Shown here piece after piece: positions 17,075 through 26,864 of a stretch of DNA of 64,000 bases. The position numbers and the translations under genes are program-made. The notes under the pieces are model-generated. The model did not search any database. It was not told where the DNA came from and saw only the letters and a program-made list of their open reading frames with translations. Positions within the stretch are counted from its first letter, which is position 1, and each line of letters starts with the position of its first letter. Source of the DNA: Deltaproteobacteria bacterium (GTDB taxonomy: Bacteria; Myxococcota_A; Polyangia; Polyangiales; Ga0077539); the NCBI GenBank assembly GCA_016704445.1, contig JADJAE010000150.1, positions 62,001 through 126,000 of the forward strand, written 5' to 3'.

Positions 17075-19357
17075 GTGGGCACCGGAACGAACAGCAGCGA
17101 GCGCCGCCGATGGAGGGGCTGGAAGGTCCTGGCGGCGGGGCTCGCCCTGGGGTTCCTGGCGGCGCTCTCGACGGTGCTGGTGAGCGAGCACGAGGTGCGC
17201 ACCTCGCGGGACTACTGCGCGAGCTGCCACCGCGACGCGTCCGCCCACTCCCGCGGGCACTCGACCATCACCTGCCAGGCCTGTCACCGCTCCAACCTCG
17301 CAGAGCGCCTCAGCCTCGGCCTCGCCCGGGTGACCCGCTCCAACCCTCCGAAGCGCCACGCCGCCGCCGCGGCGCAGTCCTGCGCGGGCTGCCACTCCGC
17401 CTCGACCACGCCCGCCGGGGCCTTCACCACGACGCCCGGTCACGTCGCCCACGCCCGCGGCGCCCAGGCGGTGTCGTGCGTGCGCTGCCACGGCGCGTCG
17501 CTCCACGACCGCCCCCGCCGGGAGGAGTCCTGCAGCAGCTGCCACGCCGCCGTGCCGATGCGCTCCGAGCCGCGCGACGAGGCCTCGTGCGTGCGCTGCC
17601 ACGAGTTCTCCGCCGACCCCGCCTCCTCCGAGGCCGCCATCCGGCTGGGCGTGCGCGGCGGCGCCCCGAGGGTCGACGCGTCTCGCGTCCACGGCGGGGT
17701 CGACTGCCGCCAGTGCCACAACCCCCACCGCGCGGCCGACGACCCCGCGGCGCCCGCCGCGGTGAACTGCACCAGCTGCCACCGTGGCGAGATCGCCACG
17801 CAGGTCGCCGCGGGCCCTGAGGGTCACCGCACCTGCCTCGGCTGCCACGCCGTGCACGCCGACCGCCGCGCGGGCGTCCCGCAGTGCGACCGCTGCCACC
17901 TCGCTCCCGAGCGGGCGAGCGCCCCAGGGGCCACCGCCCTCCGCAGCTGGCTCACCCGCCCCGACGCCCGCCCCCCCGCGGTGCCCGACGCCGCGGCCCA
18001 GGCCGCCGCGGCGACCCCGGCCAACCCGACGTTTACGCACGGCGGCCGCTGCGCGAGCTGCCACCGGCCGCACACCTGGGTCGCGCAGCCGACCGACTGC
18101 CGCGGCTGCCACGCCCCCCAGGCCGCGACGCTCGCCCTCGAGACCCCGCACGGCCGCGCGGGCTGCGTCGGCTGCCACGACCCCCACGGACCCCGGCCCG
18201 ACAGCGCCTCCTGCGCGACCTGCCACTCCCGCGAGTCGCGCCTCGCCCGCAGCGCGCCGCCGGAGCCGCACCGCGCCTGCCTCTCGTGCCACCAGCCCCA
18301 TGCTCCCGCGAGCCCCACAGCCGCCGCGGCGTGCGCGAGCTGCCACGAGACCCAGCGCGACCGCGTCGCCAACGGACCCGCGGCGCACGTCGACTGCGCC
18401 TCCTGCCACGCGCCCCACGGCCCGCCGAGGGCCTCCACGCCCGGAACCTGCGCGACCTGCCACGCTCCGGTGACCGCCTGGTTCGCCGCCAACGCGCAGC
18501 CCGCCCAGCACCGCTGCGAGGGCTGCCACGCGGACCACGACTTCTCTCCCCTGAGCGCCCGCGCCTCGTGCCAGCGCTGCCACCAGGAGCTCGCCTCGCA
18601 CCGAGGATCGCACCGCGGGGAGTGCGTGACCTGCCACTCGCCGCACGCGCCGGTCCCGCAGCGGCCGCTCGCCGACTGCCGGAGCTGCCACGCCGCGACG
18701 CGCGCCGGCGGCCCTCCCGCGATGCAGGCCGGCCACCAGCGCTGCGACGGCTGCCACCGCCCCCACGAGGCCGGCGCCCGGGCGGCCTCGCAGTGCGCGA
18801 CCTGCCACCGCCCGCAGGCGCAGACCGCGCCGTCGTGGCCCGCCGGGAGCCCCCACGCGGGAGCCTGCGTGCAGTGCCACGCTCCGCACCGTAGCGAGGC
18901 GGCCTTCCCGGCCTGCGGGAGCTGCCACGCGGCGCAGGCGACCACGGCGCACACCGGTCGACACGAGCGCTGCGTGATGTGCCACGCGCCTCACCGCGAG
19001 CGCCCGGCCGGCGGCGGCGCCGCGTGGTGGACCCGCTGCGCCGACTGCCACCGCACCGAGGCCGCGGCCGCGTCGGCGTCGACCACGTCGAGCACGCACC
19101 GCAACTGCGCCAGCTGCCACCAGCGGCCGCAGCTCAGGCCCCCGACCTGCCTCTCCTGCCACAGCGCGATCCCGACGCAGCTGATGCACGCCGTGCCGCA
19201 GCATGGGAGGTGCGCCTCGTGCCACGAGACCCACGGCAACGCCCCCCCGACGCGGCCGCGCTGCCTCGCGTGTCACACCGATCGAGCGCAGCACTTCCCC
19301 GACGCGCAGACCTGCCAGACCTGCCACCCCTTCGCGACCGGAGCGCCTCGGCGATGA
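17075..19357 (+). CDS. 33-haem c-type cytochrome
   Basis: 760 residues from GTG 17075 (GAGAGGA upstream). The N-terminus has one membrane helix (about 17-38), typical of NapC/NrfH-like or signal-anchored cytochromes, followed by YCASCH. I count 33 CXXCH motifs, about one per 22 residues. Many carry a CxxCHxPH or CHAPH(G/R) extension that can supply the distal His. No other domain is evident; the spacers are Ala/Pro/Arg-rich. Such a protein could span the periplasm as a haem wire. The first two haems near the anchor resemble a quinol-oxidising NapC-like start, but this is inference. It is the last cytochrome of the cluster and overlaps the next small gene (ATGA). Confidence 0.9.
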   Translation: MGTGTNSSERRRWRGWKVLAAGLALGFLAALSTVLVSEHEVRTSRDYCASCHRDASAHSRGHSTITCQACHRSNLAERLSLGLARVTRSNPPKRHAAAAAQSCAGCHSASTTPAGAFTTTPGHVAHARGAQAVSCVRCHGASLHDRPRREESCSSCHAAVPMRSEPRDEASCVRCHEFSADPASSEAAIRLGVRGGAPRVDASRVHGGVDCRQCHNPHRAADDPAAPAAVNCTSCHRGEIATQVAAGPEGHRTCLGCHAVHADRRAGVPQCDRCHLAPERASAPGATALRSWLTRPDARPPAVPDAAAQAAAATPANPTFTHGGRCASCHRPHTWVAQPTDCRGCHAPQAATLALETPHGRAGCVGCHDPHGPRPDSASCATCHSRESRLARSAPPEPHRACLSCHQPHAPASPTAAAACASCHETQRDRVANGPAAHVDCASCHAPHGPPRASTPGTCATCHAPVTAWFAANAQPAQHRCEGCHADHDFSPLSARASCQRCHQELASHRGSHRGECVTCHSPHAPVPQRPLADCRSCHAATRAGGPPAMQAGHQRCDGCHRPHEAGARAASQCATCHRPQAQTAPSWPAGSPHAGACVQCHAPHRSEAAFPACGSCHAAQATTAHTGRHERCVMCHAPHRERPAGGGAAWWTRCADCHRTEAAAASASTTSSTHRNCASCHQRPQLRPPTCLSCHSAIPTQLMHAVPQHGRCASCHETHGNAPPTRPRCLACHTDRAQHFPDAQTCQTCHPFATGAPRR

Positions 19358-19638
19358 AGTACGACGCCTCCACCCGCACGCTGCAATTCACGAGCGATCA
19401 GGAGGTCGACCGCTTTCACGCGGAGGTCACGGCGCTGCTCCGGGACGCGGTGAGCGCGGCCTCGCACCACGGCGACGCCAAGGCAGGGAAGCTCGCCGCG
19501 CAGGCGGTGTTCCGGGACTTCGCCAGCGTGATGCGCGCGCTCAACGTGCTGCGCCGCCACCTCGATCGCTCCGCGGGCGAGAGCGATCCTCCCCCTCCGA
19601 CGGAGGAGGGCCCCGTGGGCGACGGCTCCGAGGGCTGA
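19354..19638 (+). CDS. Small hypothetical protein ending the cytochrome operon
   Basis: 94 residues. The start overlaps the preceding stop (ATGA), so it is coupled to the 33-haem gene. It is soluble, predicted mostly helical, with no signal, no Cys and no haem motif; the acidic C-terminal tail is Pro-rich. I do not recognise it. The stop lies 4 bases from the end of the convergent lipoprotein gene. Confidence 0.6.
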   Translation: MKYDASTRTLQFTSDQEVDRFHAEVTALLRDAVSAASHHGDAKAGKLAAQAVFRDFASVMRALNVLRRHLDRSAGESDPPPPTEEGPVGDGSEG

Positions 19639-19642
19639 CGCT

Positions 19643-20532
19643 CTAGCGCCGCCCCTGGAGCACCACGCTCGACGAGGTCGCGCCGCTCACCCGGTAGGTC
19701 TTTCCCCCCTCGGCCATGGTGGTGCCGTCGCGGAAGCTCCACACCCGCACCCTCGCGTCCATCGTGCGGAAGTTCGCCTGCGCGATGAGCGCCTGCGGGA
19801 CCCTCACCCGCCCCGCCGTCCTCGCCACGCACACGATGGTTGGCGTGCTCGCCGGGTTGGTCGCCCCTTCGGGCTCGATGCGCACGAGGGCGCTCGTCGC
19901 GTCGGCGCTGCTCCACTGCACGTCGAGGTCCCCCGAGGCGGGCCAGGTCGCCACCGCCAGCGTCGAGGGCGCCGTGATGGTCACCCCCGTCGGCAGCAGC
20001 GCCGTGCCCGCGAGGTCGGTCACCACGTCGCCCGTCACCCCCTCGTCGAGGCTGCCCACCAGCGCGCTGCGGTCGCTGCTCAGCGTCCCGCAGCCCGTGA
20101 GCGTGGTCTCGTAGCGCACCGTCGCGCCCGCCGTGGGGCACAGCCCGACGGTCTGCGAGAGCGAGCCCGCGGCGACGGTGATCGCCCCGGCGCACACCCA
20201 GCGCATCCGCTGGAAGTCGACCTCCGGGGCGCTCCCGTAGAAGCGGCAGTCGGTCTCCGCGTCGAGGGCCGCGGGCACCACCGTCGAGGACACCGGGGCG
20301 TCGAAGAGCACGGTGGAGAGCCCGCAGCGGGTCACGTCGCGGGTCGTCCCGGTGCGGTCCTCGCGAAACACCACGATGGAGCGCACCGCGTCGCCCGCCG
20401 CCACCCGCTCGGGGATCGGCGGCCGCTGCGTCAGGGCATACCCGCTGCCCACCCCCGAAGGCGTCGCGTCGTCGCCCCCGCAGCCCAGGGCCATCACCGC
20501 CGCCGTCGCCACCGCCCCACGCACGCTACGCA

Positions 20533-20536
<4 letters not shown>
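19643..20536 (-). CDS. Hypothetical lipoprotein
   Basis: 297 residues. The lipoprotein signal ends ALGCGG (Cys19). The rest is Thr/Val/Ser-rich and probably beta-structured, resembling Ig-like folds of secreted myxobacterial proteins, with five or so further cysteines. No catalytic motif was seen. Its ATG overlaps the stop of the response-regulator gene (ATGA), so the two are co-transcribed. The family is not recognised. Confidence 0.7.
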
Positions 20537-21945
<1,409 letters not shown>

Positions 21946-21994
21946 GGATCCGGCACGATACACCGTCCCCCCCGGCGTGATAGCTTCGCCGCCC

Positions 21995-22663
21995 GTGGAC
22001 GACGCCTCGCACGCCGACCCATCGCCCCCCGACGCGCCCCCTGAGGTGACGCCCGAGGTGACGCCCGAGGCCTCCGCCACGGTCACCGTCGCGCCGTCGG
22101 AGGTGATCCTCGAGCTGCCCGCCACGCCCGGCGAGCTGCGCCCCTCGCTCATCGACCGCCCGGTGGAGCCGGTCCCCGGCGTGGAGCCCGACGGCCTCGA
22201 CGCCCTCGACGCGCCGCTGGTCGCGCCCGCCCCGAGCTCCCTCGACACCCTCCGCGAGGAGGCCCTGCGCCACCTTCGGCAGGAGGGCTCCTGGCGCTTC
22301 ATGCTGCGCGCCCTCGGGGTCGTGCTCGGGGTGCTGCTGGCCCTCCGGCTGGCCTTCGACGACGCCCTCCCTCGGCTGCTGATGGTGGCCGTGGGCGGCG
22401 CGCTGGGCCTCGCGCTCCTGGTGCTGCTGCTGCACCACCTCAACGAGACCCGCCGGCAGGAGAACCTCCTCGCCGCCCTCACGCAGCTCTCCAACATCGC
22501 GAGGGAGCAGCCGTCGCAGCTGCCCTTCCTCGCGCCGCACCTGGAGGCCCTGCTGTCCTCGCTGCGCGCCAACGCGCCGGTGTGGCCCACGGTCCGCCCG
22601 CCCGACGCGCTCTCCCGGGTGCTCTCCCGGGCCCTGGAAACAGCCCCTCCGCCCGACCCCTGA
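21995..22663 (+). CDS. Hypothetical protein with two transmembrane helices
   Basis: 222 residues from GTG 21995. An in-frame ATG at 21944 would overlap the divergent regulator's own start codon and leave no promoter, so the later start is preferred; neither has a clear ribosome site. The first 100 residues are Pro/Glu/Val-rich with a short PEVTPE repeat, then comes a hydrophobic hairpin (about 118-165), then a helical cytosolic part. The family is not recognised. A 33-bp gap separates it from the next gene. Confidence 0.6.
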   Translation: MDDASHADPSPPDAPPEVTPEVTPEASATVTVAPSEVILELPATPGELRPSLIDRPVEPVPGVEPDGLDALDAPLVAPAPSSLDTLREEALRHLRQEGSWRFMLRALGVVLGVLLALRLAFDDALPRLLMVAVGGALGLALLVLLLHHLNETRRQENLLAALTQLSNIAREQPSQLPFLAPHLEALLSSLRANAPVWPTVRPPDALSRVLSRALETAPPPDP

Positions 22664-22696
22664 GCCCCTCTCCCCCCTTCCTCTACCTCCCCTTCG

Positions 22697-25660
22697 ATGC
22701 GCACCGCCCCTCCGCCCCGGGAAGAATCCCCTCCCGCCGTCGTTGCTCCTCCGCCGATGCGTCGATGGCTGCGTTCGTGGCGATGGATCCTCTGCGCCCT
22801 GCTCTCCGGCGGCGCCACGCTGGCGGCCGAGGTGATGGGCGCCCGGCTGCTGCGCTCCATGCTGGGCAGCACCTCGCTGGCGCAGACCGCGGCCGTGTCG
22901 GGCGTGCTGCTGGGCCTCGGCCTGGGCGCCTCGATCGCCGGTCGGGAGCTCACCCGCGGCGCCGTCACCCCTCGTCGTCTGCTGGTGATCTCCCACCTGG
23001 TGCTGGCGGCCTTCGCGGCCCTGGCGCCCACGCTGGCGCACTCGCTGGCCGCTCCCATCGCGCGCCTGCTGGTGGGCTCCGACATGGTCTCTCCGCTGCT
23101 GGGCAACACGCTGCGAGCGCTGGTGGGCCTCGGGTCGACGGTGCTCCCGGGCGCCCTCTCGGGCAGCGCCTTCCCGGCGCTGGTGATGGCGGGCGGGTGG
23201 CGAGGCGGCGAGGGCACCGCCCGGGTCGGCGCCGCCAACTCCCTGGGCGCCGCGGGGGCGGCCTCGCTCGCGACCTTCGTGCTGGCCCCCAGCGTCGGCG
23301 TCTCCTGGACCGTGCGCCTCGCGGGCCTCGCCTTCGCCGCGGTGGCCGCGCTGGCCTGGGCATCGTCACCCGCCCCTCGCTCCGTAGGGGCGGGGCTTGC
23401 CCCGCCCGCAGTGAGTGAGCCGGTCAACGCCGGTGGGCGGATGGAGGGGAGCTCGGCCCTCCTGGGCCTCGCGCTGGTGGGCCTCGCCTCCACCGCGTGG
23501 CAGCTCACCCTTACCCGGCTGGGTATTCTCGCCTTCGGTCCCAGCGCCTTCGCCCTCACCGCCGCGCTCTCGGCGCACGTGATCTCGCTCTTCCTCGGCG
23601 AGGCCGCCGCCGCCGCCTGGATCGCCCGTCGCCCCGACGCCCCCGCCTCCGACGCCCTCTCGTCGCTGTGCCGCCTCGGCGCTCTCGGGGCCGCGCTGGC
23701 GCTTCCCGTGGCGCTCGCCCTGCCGAAGATGTCCATGCACCTTCTGGCGGGCGGGGCCCCGTCGACCTTCACGCTCTGGTCGTCGGCGATGGCCTGCGTG
23801 CTGGCGGCGACGCTCCCGCTGGTGGCCTTCGTCGGTGCGGCGCTGGCGCAGGGGGCGCGCGCCCTGGAGGCGCAGGGTCGCTCCGCCGCGCAGGCCAACG
23901 GCGCGGTGCTCCTGGCGACCAGCGTGGGCAACGGCGTGGGGGCGTGGGCGATCTCCTTCGGGGCGCTCCCTCTCCTGCGCCTCGAAGGGACGCTCGCCCT
24001 CTCGGCGCTGGCGATGCTGCTCGCTGGATCGCTGATCGCTCGGCGCGCGTGGTGGCGCGAGCTCGCCTGGGCGGCGCTCGCGCTGGCGGGCATCGTCCCG
24101 ACCCTGCGCGACGCGAGGGCCAACCCGGCCGCGCTGCTCACGGGGCCCTTCCTCTACGCGGGCGACGAGGACCTGGAGCTGGGTCGGGTGCGCTGGCGTC
24201 GCGACGGCCGGGAGGCCACGGTGGCGGTGCGCTACGACGACACCGGGGGCGTGCTGCTGCAGATCGACGGCAAGGTCGACGCGACCAGCGAGGGCGACGC
24301 GACGACGCAGACGGTGGTGGGCCTCGTTCCGACTGCGATGGCGCGCAGCGTGGGGACGGCGCTGGTGGTGGGCCTCGGCAGCGGGATGACCGCCGACGCG
24401 GTGCGCAGCGTGCCGGGCGTGCGCTCGGTGACGGTGCTGGAGCTGCTGCCTGAGGTGGTGATCGCCGCGCGGGGGGACTTCGCCCGCAGCAACCACCGGG
24501 TGATCTACGACCCGAGGGTGCGGGCTCGGGCGGCCGACGCGGCGCAGTGGCTGCGGGGCAGCGCGGAGACCTACGACACCATCGTGAGCGAGCCCTCCAA
24601 CCCGTGGGTGGCGGGGATGAGCGAGCTCTTCACGGAGGAGTTCTTCACGGCGGCGAAGGCGAGGCTGCGGCCCGGCGGGGTGATGGGCGCGTGGTTTCAC
24701 GCGTACAGCACCGACGGAGCGACGGTGGCCTCGGTGGTGGAGACCTTCCGGCGGGTGTTTCCTCGCAGCGCGCTGGTGGAGGTGAGCGCGGGGCAGGACT
24801 ACCTGCTGGTGGGCGCGCTCGAGCCCTACCAGCTCGACCTCGACGCCTTCTTCGCGCGGGTGGAGGCCCCGGAGGCGAGGTCGCGGGCCGAGCGCGCGGG
24901 CATCGTCGGGAGGGCGGCGTGGATGGCGCGCTTCCTGGCGGGTCCGCGCGGCGTGGCGGCGGTGGGCGAGGGGGCGGAGGTGCTCTCCGCGCGCGACCTG
25001 GTGCTGGAGTTTCGCGCCCCGTCGCTGCTCTACCGCGACGCCACGGCGGAGATCTTCGCGCGCTTCGCCCGGGTGCAGGACCTCCCCCTCGCGGGCCTCG
25101 TCCGCGACGCCTCGCCGGGCGGAACCTGGCTGCGCACGCTCGACGAGAGCGAGCCGATGCGCGAGGCGGGTGCGCACCTGCGGGCGATGGTGCTGGCCGA
25201 GCGGGCGGGGGAGATCAGCCGGGCGATCCGCGAGGGAGAGCTCGCGGCGGGCTTGGTTCCGACGGATGAGCTGCACCGCACCCGGGTCGCGCGGCTGTAC
25301 CTGCAGCGGGCTACGCTCCGTCGTCGGGGCCGTGATCCCGGCGGGGCGGAGGCCGACCTCACCGAGGCCCTGGCGCTGCGGCCGCAGGTGTCCGAGCGCT
25401 TCCGGGCGCTGGTGGCGCTGGGCGACCTGGCCAACCGCCGGCGCGACGGCTCCCGGGCGTGGACGCGCTTCTCCGAGGCGCTCGACATCGCGCGCGCGGC
25501 GGGGCAGCCCGCACCGGAGCTGCACGTGCGGCGGGCCGAGGCGCTGGCGATCATCGGGGCCCCGGCGGAGGCAGCGAGGGAGCTGGAGATCGCCATCCGG
25601 GAGACGACCGACCCCGCGAGGCGGATGCAGTTGCGACGGCTGCTGCAGGGCGGGCGGTGA
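22697..25660 (+). CDS. Membrane-fused spermidine-synthase-like protein with C-terminal TPR region
   Basis: 987 residues. Residues about 25-470 are a polytopic membrane region with roughly a dozen helices. Residues about 500-720 form a Rossmann aminopropyltransferase/methyltransferase-like domain, with glycine-rich VVGLGSGMTAD, acidic VTVLELLPEV, and the family signature SEPSNPWVAGMSELFTEEFF. The last 150 residues look like helical TPR-type repeats. Such fused proteins are widespread in deltaproteobacteria, and polyamine synthesis by them is mostly unproven. A 20-bp palindrome sits in frame in the linker near residues 231-237. It is convergent with the defence-island genes. Confidence 0.8.
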   Translation: MRTAPPPREESPPAVVAPPPMRRWLRSWRWILCALLSGGATLAAEVMGARLLRSMLGSTSLAQTAAVSGVLLGLGLGASIAGRELTRGAVTPRRLLVISHLVLAAFAALAPTLAHSLAAPIARLLVGSDMVSPLLGNTLRALVGLGSTVLPGALSGSAFPALVMAGGWRGGEGTARVGAANSLGAAGAASLATFVLAPSVGVSWTVRLAGLAFAAVAALAWASSPAPRSVGAGLAPPAVSEPVNAGGRMEGSSALLGLALVGLASTAWQLTLTRLGILAFGPSAFALTAALSAHVISLFLGEAAAAAWIARRPDAPASDALSSLCRLGALGAALALPVALALPKMSMHLLAGGAPSTFTLWSSAMACVLAATLPLVAFVGAALAQGARALEAQGRSAAQANGAVLLATSVGNGVGAWAISFGALPLLRLEGTLALSALAMLLAGSLIARRAWWRELAWAALALAGIVPTLRDARANPAALLTGPFLYAGDEDLELGRVRWRRDGREATVAVRYDDTGGVLLQIDGKVDATSEGDATTQTVVGLVPTAMARSVGTALVVGLGSGMTADAVRSVPGVRSVTVLELLPEVVIAARGDFARSNHRVIYDPRVRARAADAAQWLRGSAETYDTIVSEPSNPWVAGMSELFTEEFFTAAKARLRPGGVMGAWFHAYSTDGATVASVVETFRRVFPRSALVEVSAGQDYLLVGALEPYQLDLDAFFARVEAPEARSRAERAGIVGRAAWMARFLAGPRGVAAVGEGAEVLSARDLVLEFRAPSLLYRDATAEIFARFARVQDLPLAGLVRDASPGGTWLRTLDESEPMREAGAHLRAMVLAERAGEISRAIREGELAAGLVPTDELHRTRVARLYLQRATLRRRGRDPGGAEADLTEALALRPQVSERFRALVALGDLANRRRDGSRAWTRFSEALDIARAAGQPAPELHVRRAEALAIIGAPAEAARELEIAIRETTDPARRMQLRRLLQGGR
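23388..23407. repeat. 20-bp perfect palindrome inside a coding region
   Basis: GGGCGGGGC-TT-GCCCCGCCC, two 9-bp arms with a 2-base loop. It encodes a Gly/Ala/Pro linker in the spermidine-synthase-like protein. It looks like a REP-type element tolerated in frame between two membrane segments. Confidence 0.6.
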
Positions 25661-25695
25661 GCTGAGCGGGGAAGAGGGTGGCCCAGGTCGCCAGA

Positions 25696-25757
25696 GGTAT
25701 CCGGGCGGATACCGAGAGGTATCCGGGCCGATACCGGATTCAGCTCACAGCACGACG
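25696..25757. repeat. Left copy of a 62-bp structured direct repeat
   Basis: Two tandem 18-bp palindromes (GGTATCCGGGCGGATACC, 4-base spacer, GGTATCCGGGCCGATACC), a 3-base spacer and a 19-base tail TTCAGCTCACAGCACGACG. The same architecture with identical spacing recurs at 34940-35001. The tail contains the stop codon and last codons of the MBL-fold gene. The palindromes lie between two convergent genes and may also terminate transcription. Confidence 0.85.
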
Positions 25758-26830
25758 TCGATGAAGTGCTCGCCGGCCGGCAGCGCCTTGAGGGTGTAGC
25801 CGTTTCGCCCAGGCGGATGCGCACGCACGAACGCATCGACCGAGGCGCAGCGGTTGGTCACGACGAGCTCGAACGTACGCCCGGCCGCCTTCGCGCTGGA
25901 GAGGAGCATCTCCAGGGTCGCGAGGTCGGGGTTGCCGTAGCGTCCGTTCGCCGACACGACATAGGTGCTCGCGATCACGCGATCGAAGAAGTCCTCGGGG
26001 ACGTTTCGGATGCTTCCGTGGTGCGGGATCTTGAGGACATCCACCTCGATCTTGCCGTCGCCGTCGAGCAGACCGAGCGCTTCGAGGGCATCGAGCAGGT
26101 GATCGCCGCGACCGTCACCGGTGAGCAGCAGACGCTTGTCGTCAGCCTCCACGAGCAGCTGCAGGCTGCTGAGGTTGGGGGCGGTCTTGTCGAGGGCGAC
26201 GCCCGCCAGGCTCGATGGTGCGGCTTCGAGGTCGTCCAGCCACGCGCTCCACTCTGCGCGGATCGCGTTGAGGTTTGCCTTCGTGGGCCCGACCACCGTG
26301 ACCGTCAGGCCACCGACCGCGACCGGATCGACTGGCTTCCCCGCGAGGATGGGACGCCCCTTGCGAGCGGCGTTCACGGGAATGCGGAGATCGGTCGCGA
26401 GCCCTCGGAGCGTGGAGCCCTCCCCCACGGTGGAGAGTGCGTCGACCGCGCTCGCGCTGGCGACCCCCGCCATCTGCTCGAGGGCGCGGAGGCGCGGGGT
26501 GATCGTGCCGTCGTCGTCGGTCTCGCTGAAGGCGTTGTGCCAGAGATCGCGGACGGCGATGAGCGGCTCCGTCGGCTCGGCCTGCTGGTCGCGCAGCTCG
26601 GCGAAGAACGCGTTGAGGCCGCGCACGTGGTCGCTGTCGACGTGGCTTAGCACCACGAGGTCGAGCGTCCCGCCCTCGGCGGCGAGCTTTGCGAGCACCG
26701 GGCGGAGGTGCGCTCGGTAGGTGGACGTCAATCCCCCGTCGATGAGCACCCGCGTGGCCGAGCCATCGCCCTCGTGTATCAACAACAGGCAGTCGCCCTC
26801 CTCGGCCTGGATCACCCTCAGCTTCAGCAT
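25745..26830 (-). CDS. MBL-fold hydrolase, ComEC/Rec2-like
   Basis: 361 residues from ATG 26830, preceded by a strong GGGAGGAG. The metallo-beta-lactamase motif SHVDSDHVRG and the later LKIPHHGS segment are those of soluble ComEC/Rec2-type MBL proteins, a group including nucleases and hydrolases; metal-binding Asp and His residues (LTGDGRGDH) are present. There are no membrane helices, unlike true ComEC. It is the last gene of the minus-strand block starting at 34909 and follows the S8 protease by 34 bp. MBL-fold proteins of this type are effectors or regulators in several bacterial conflict systems, including AVAST type I. Confidence 0.85.
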   Translation of the reverse strand: MLKLRVIQAEEGDCLLLIHEGDGSATRVLIDGGLTSTYRAHLRPVLAKLAAEGGTLDLVVLSHVDSDHVRGLNAFFAELRDQQAEPTEPLIAVRDLWHNAFSETDDDGTITPRLRALEQMAGVASASAVDALSTVGEGSTLRGLATDLRIPVNAARKGRPILAGKPVDPVAVGGLTVTVVGPTKANLNAIRAEWSAWLDDLEAAPSSLAGVALDKTAPNLSSLQLLVEADDKRLLLTGDGRGDHLLDALEALGLLDGDGKIEVDVLKIPHHGSIRNVPEDFFDRVIASTYVVSANGRYGNPDLATLEMLLSSAKAAGRTFELVVTNRCASVDAFVRAHPPGRNGYTLKALPAGEHFIDVVL

Positions 26831-26864
26831 CCTCACTCCTCCCGACGGCCAGGGGCCGCCTCCG

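Noticed and set aside
15629..19327. Very long open frame antisense to the cytochrome b, nine-haem and 33-haem genes
   Set aside because: It is a by-product of extreme GC and codon bias: Arg/Gly/Ala/Val low complexity, no family resemblance, while the plus strand encodes clear cytochromes.
21946..24141. N-terminal extension of the sigma-54 regulator frame by over 700 codons
   Set aside because: The extension is antisense to the membrane protein and spermidine-synthase-like genes; the receiver domain starts cleanly at ATG 21945.
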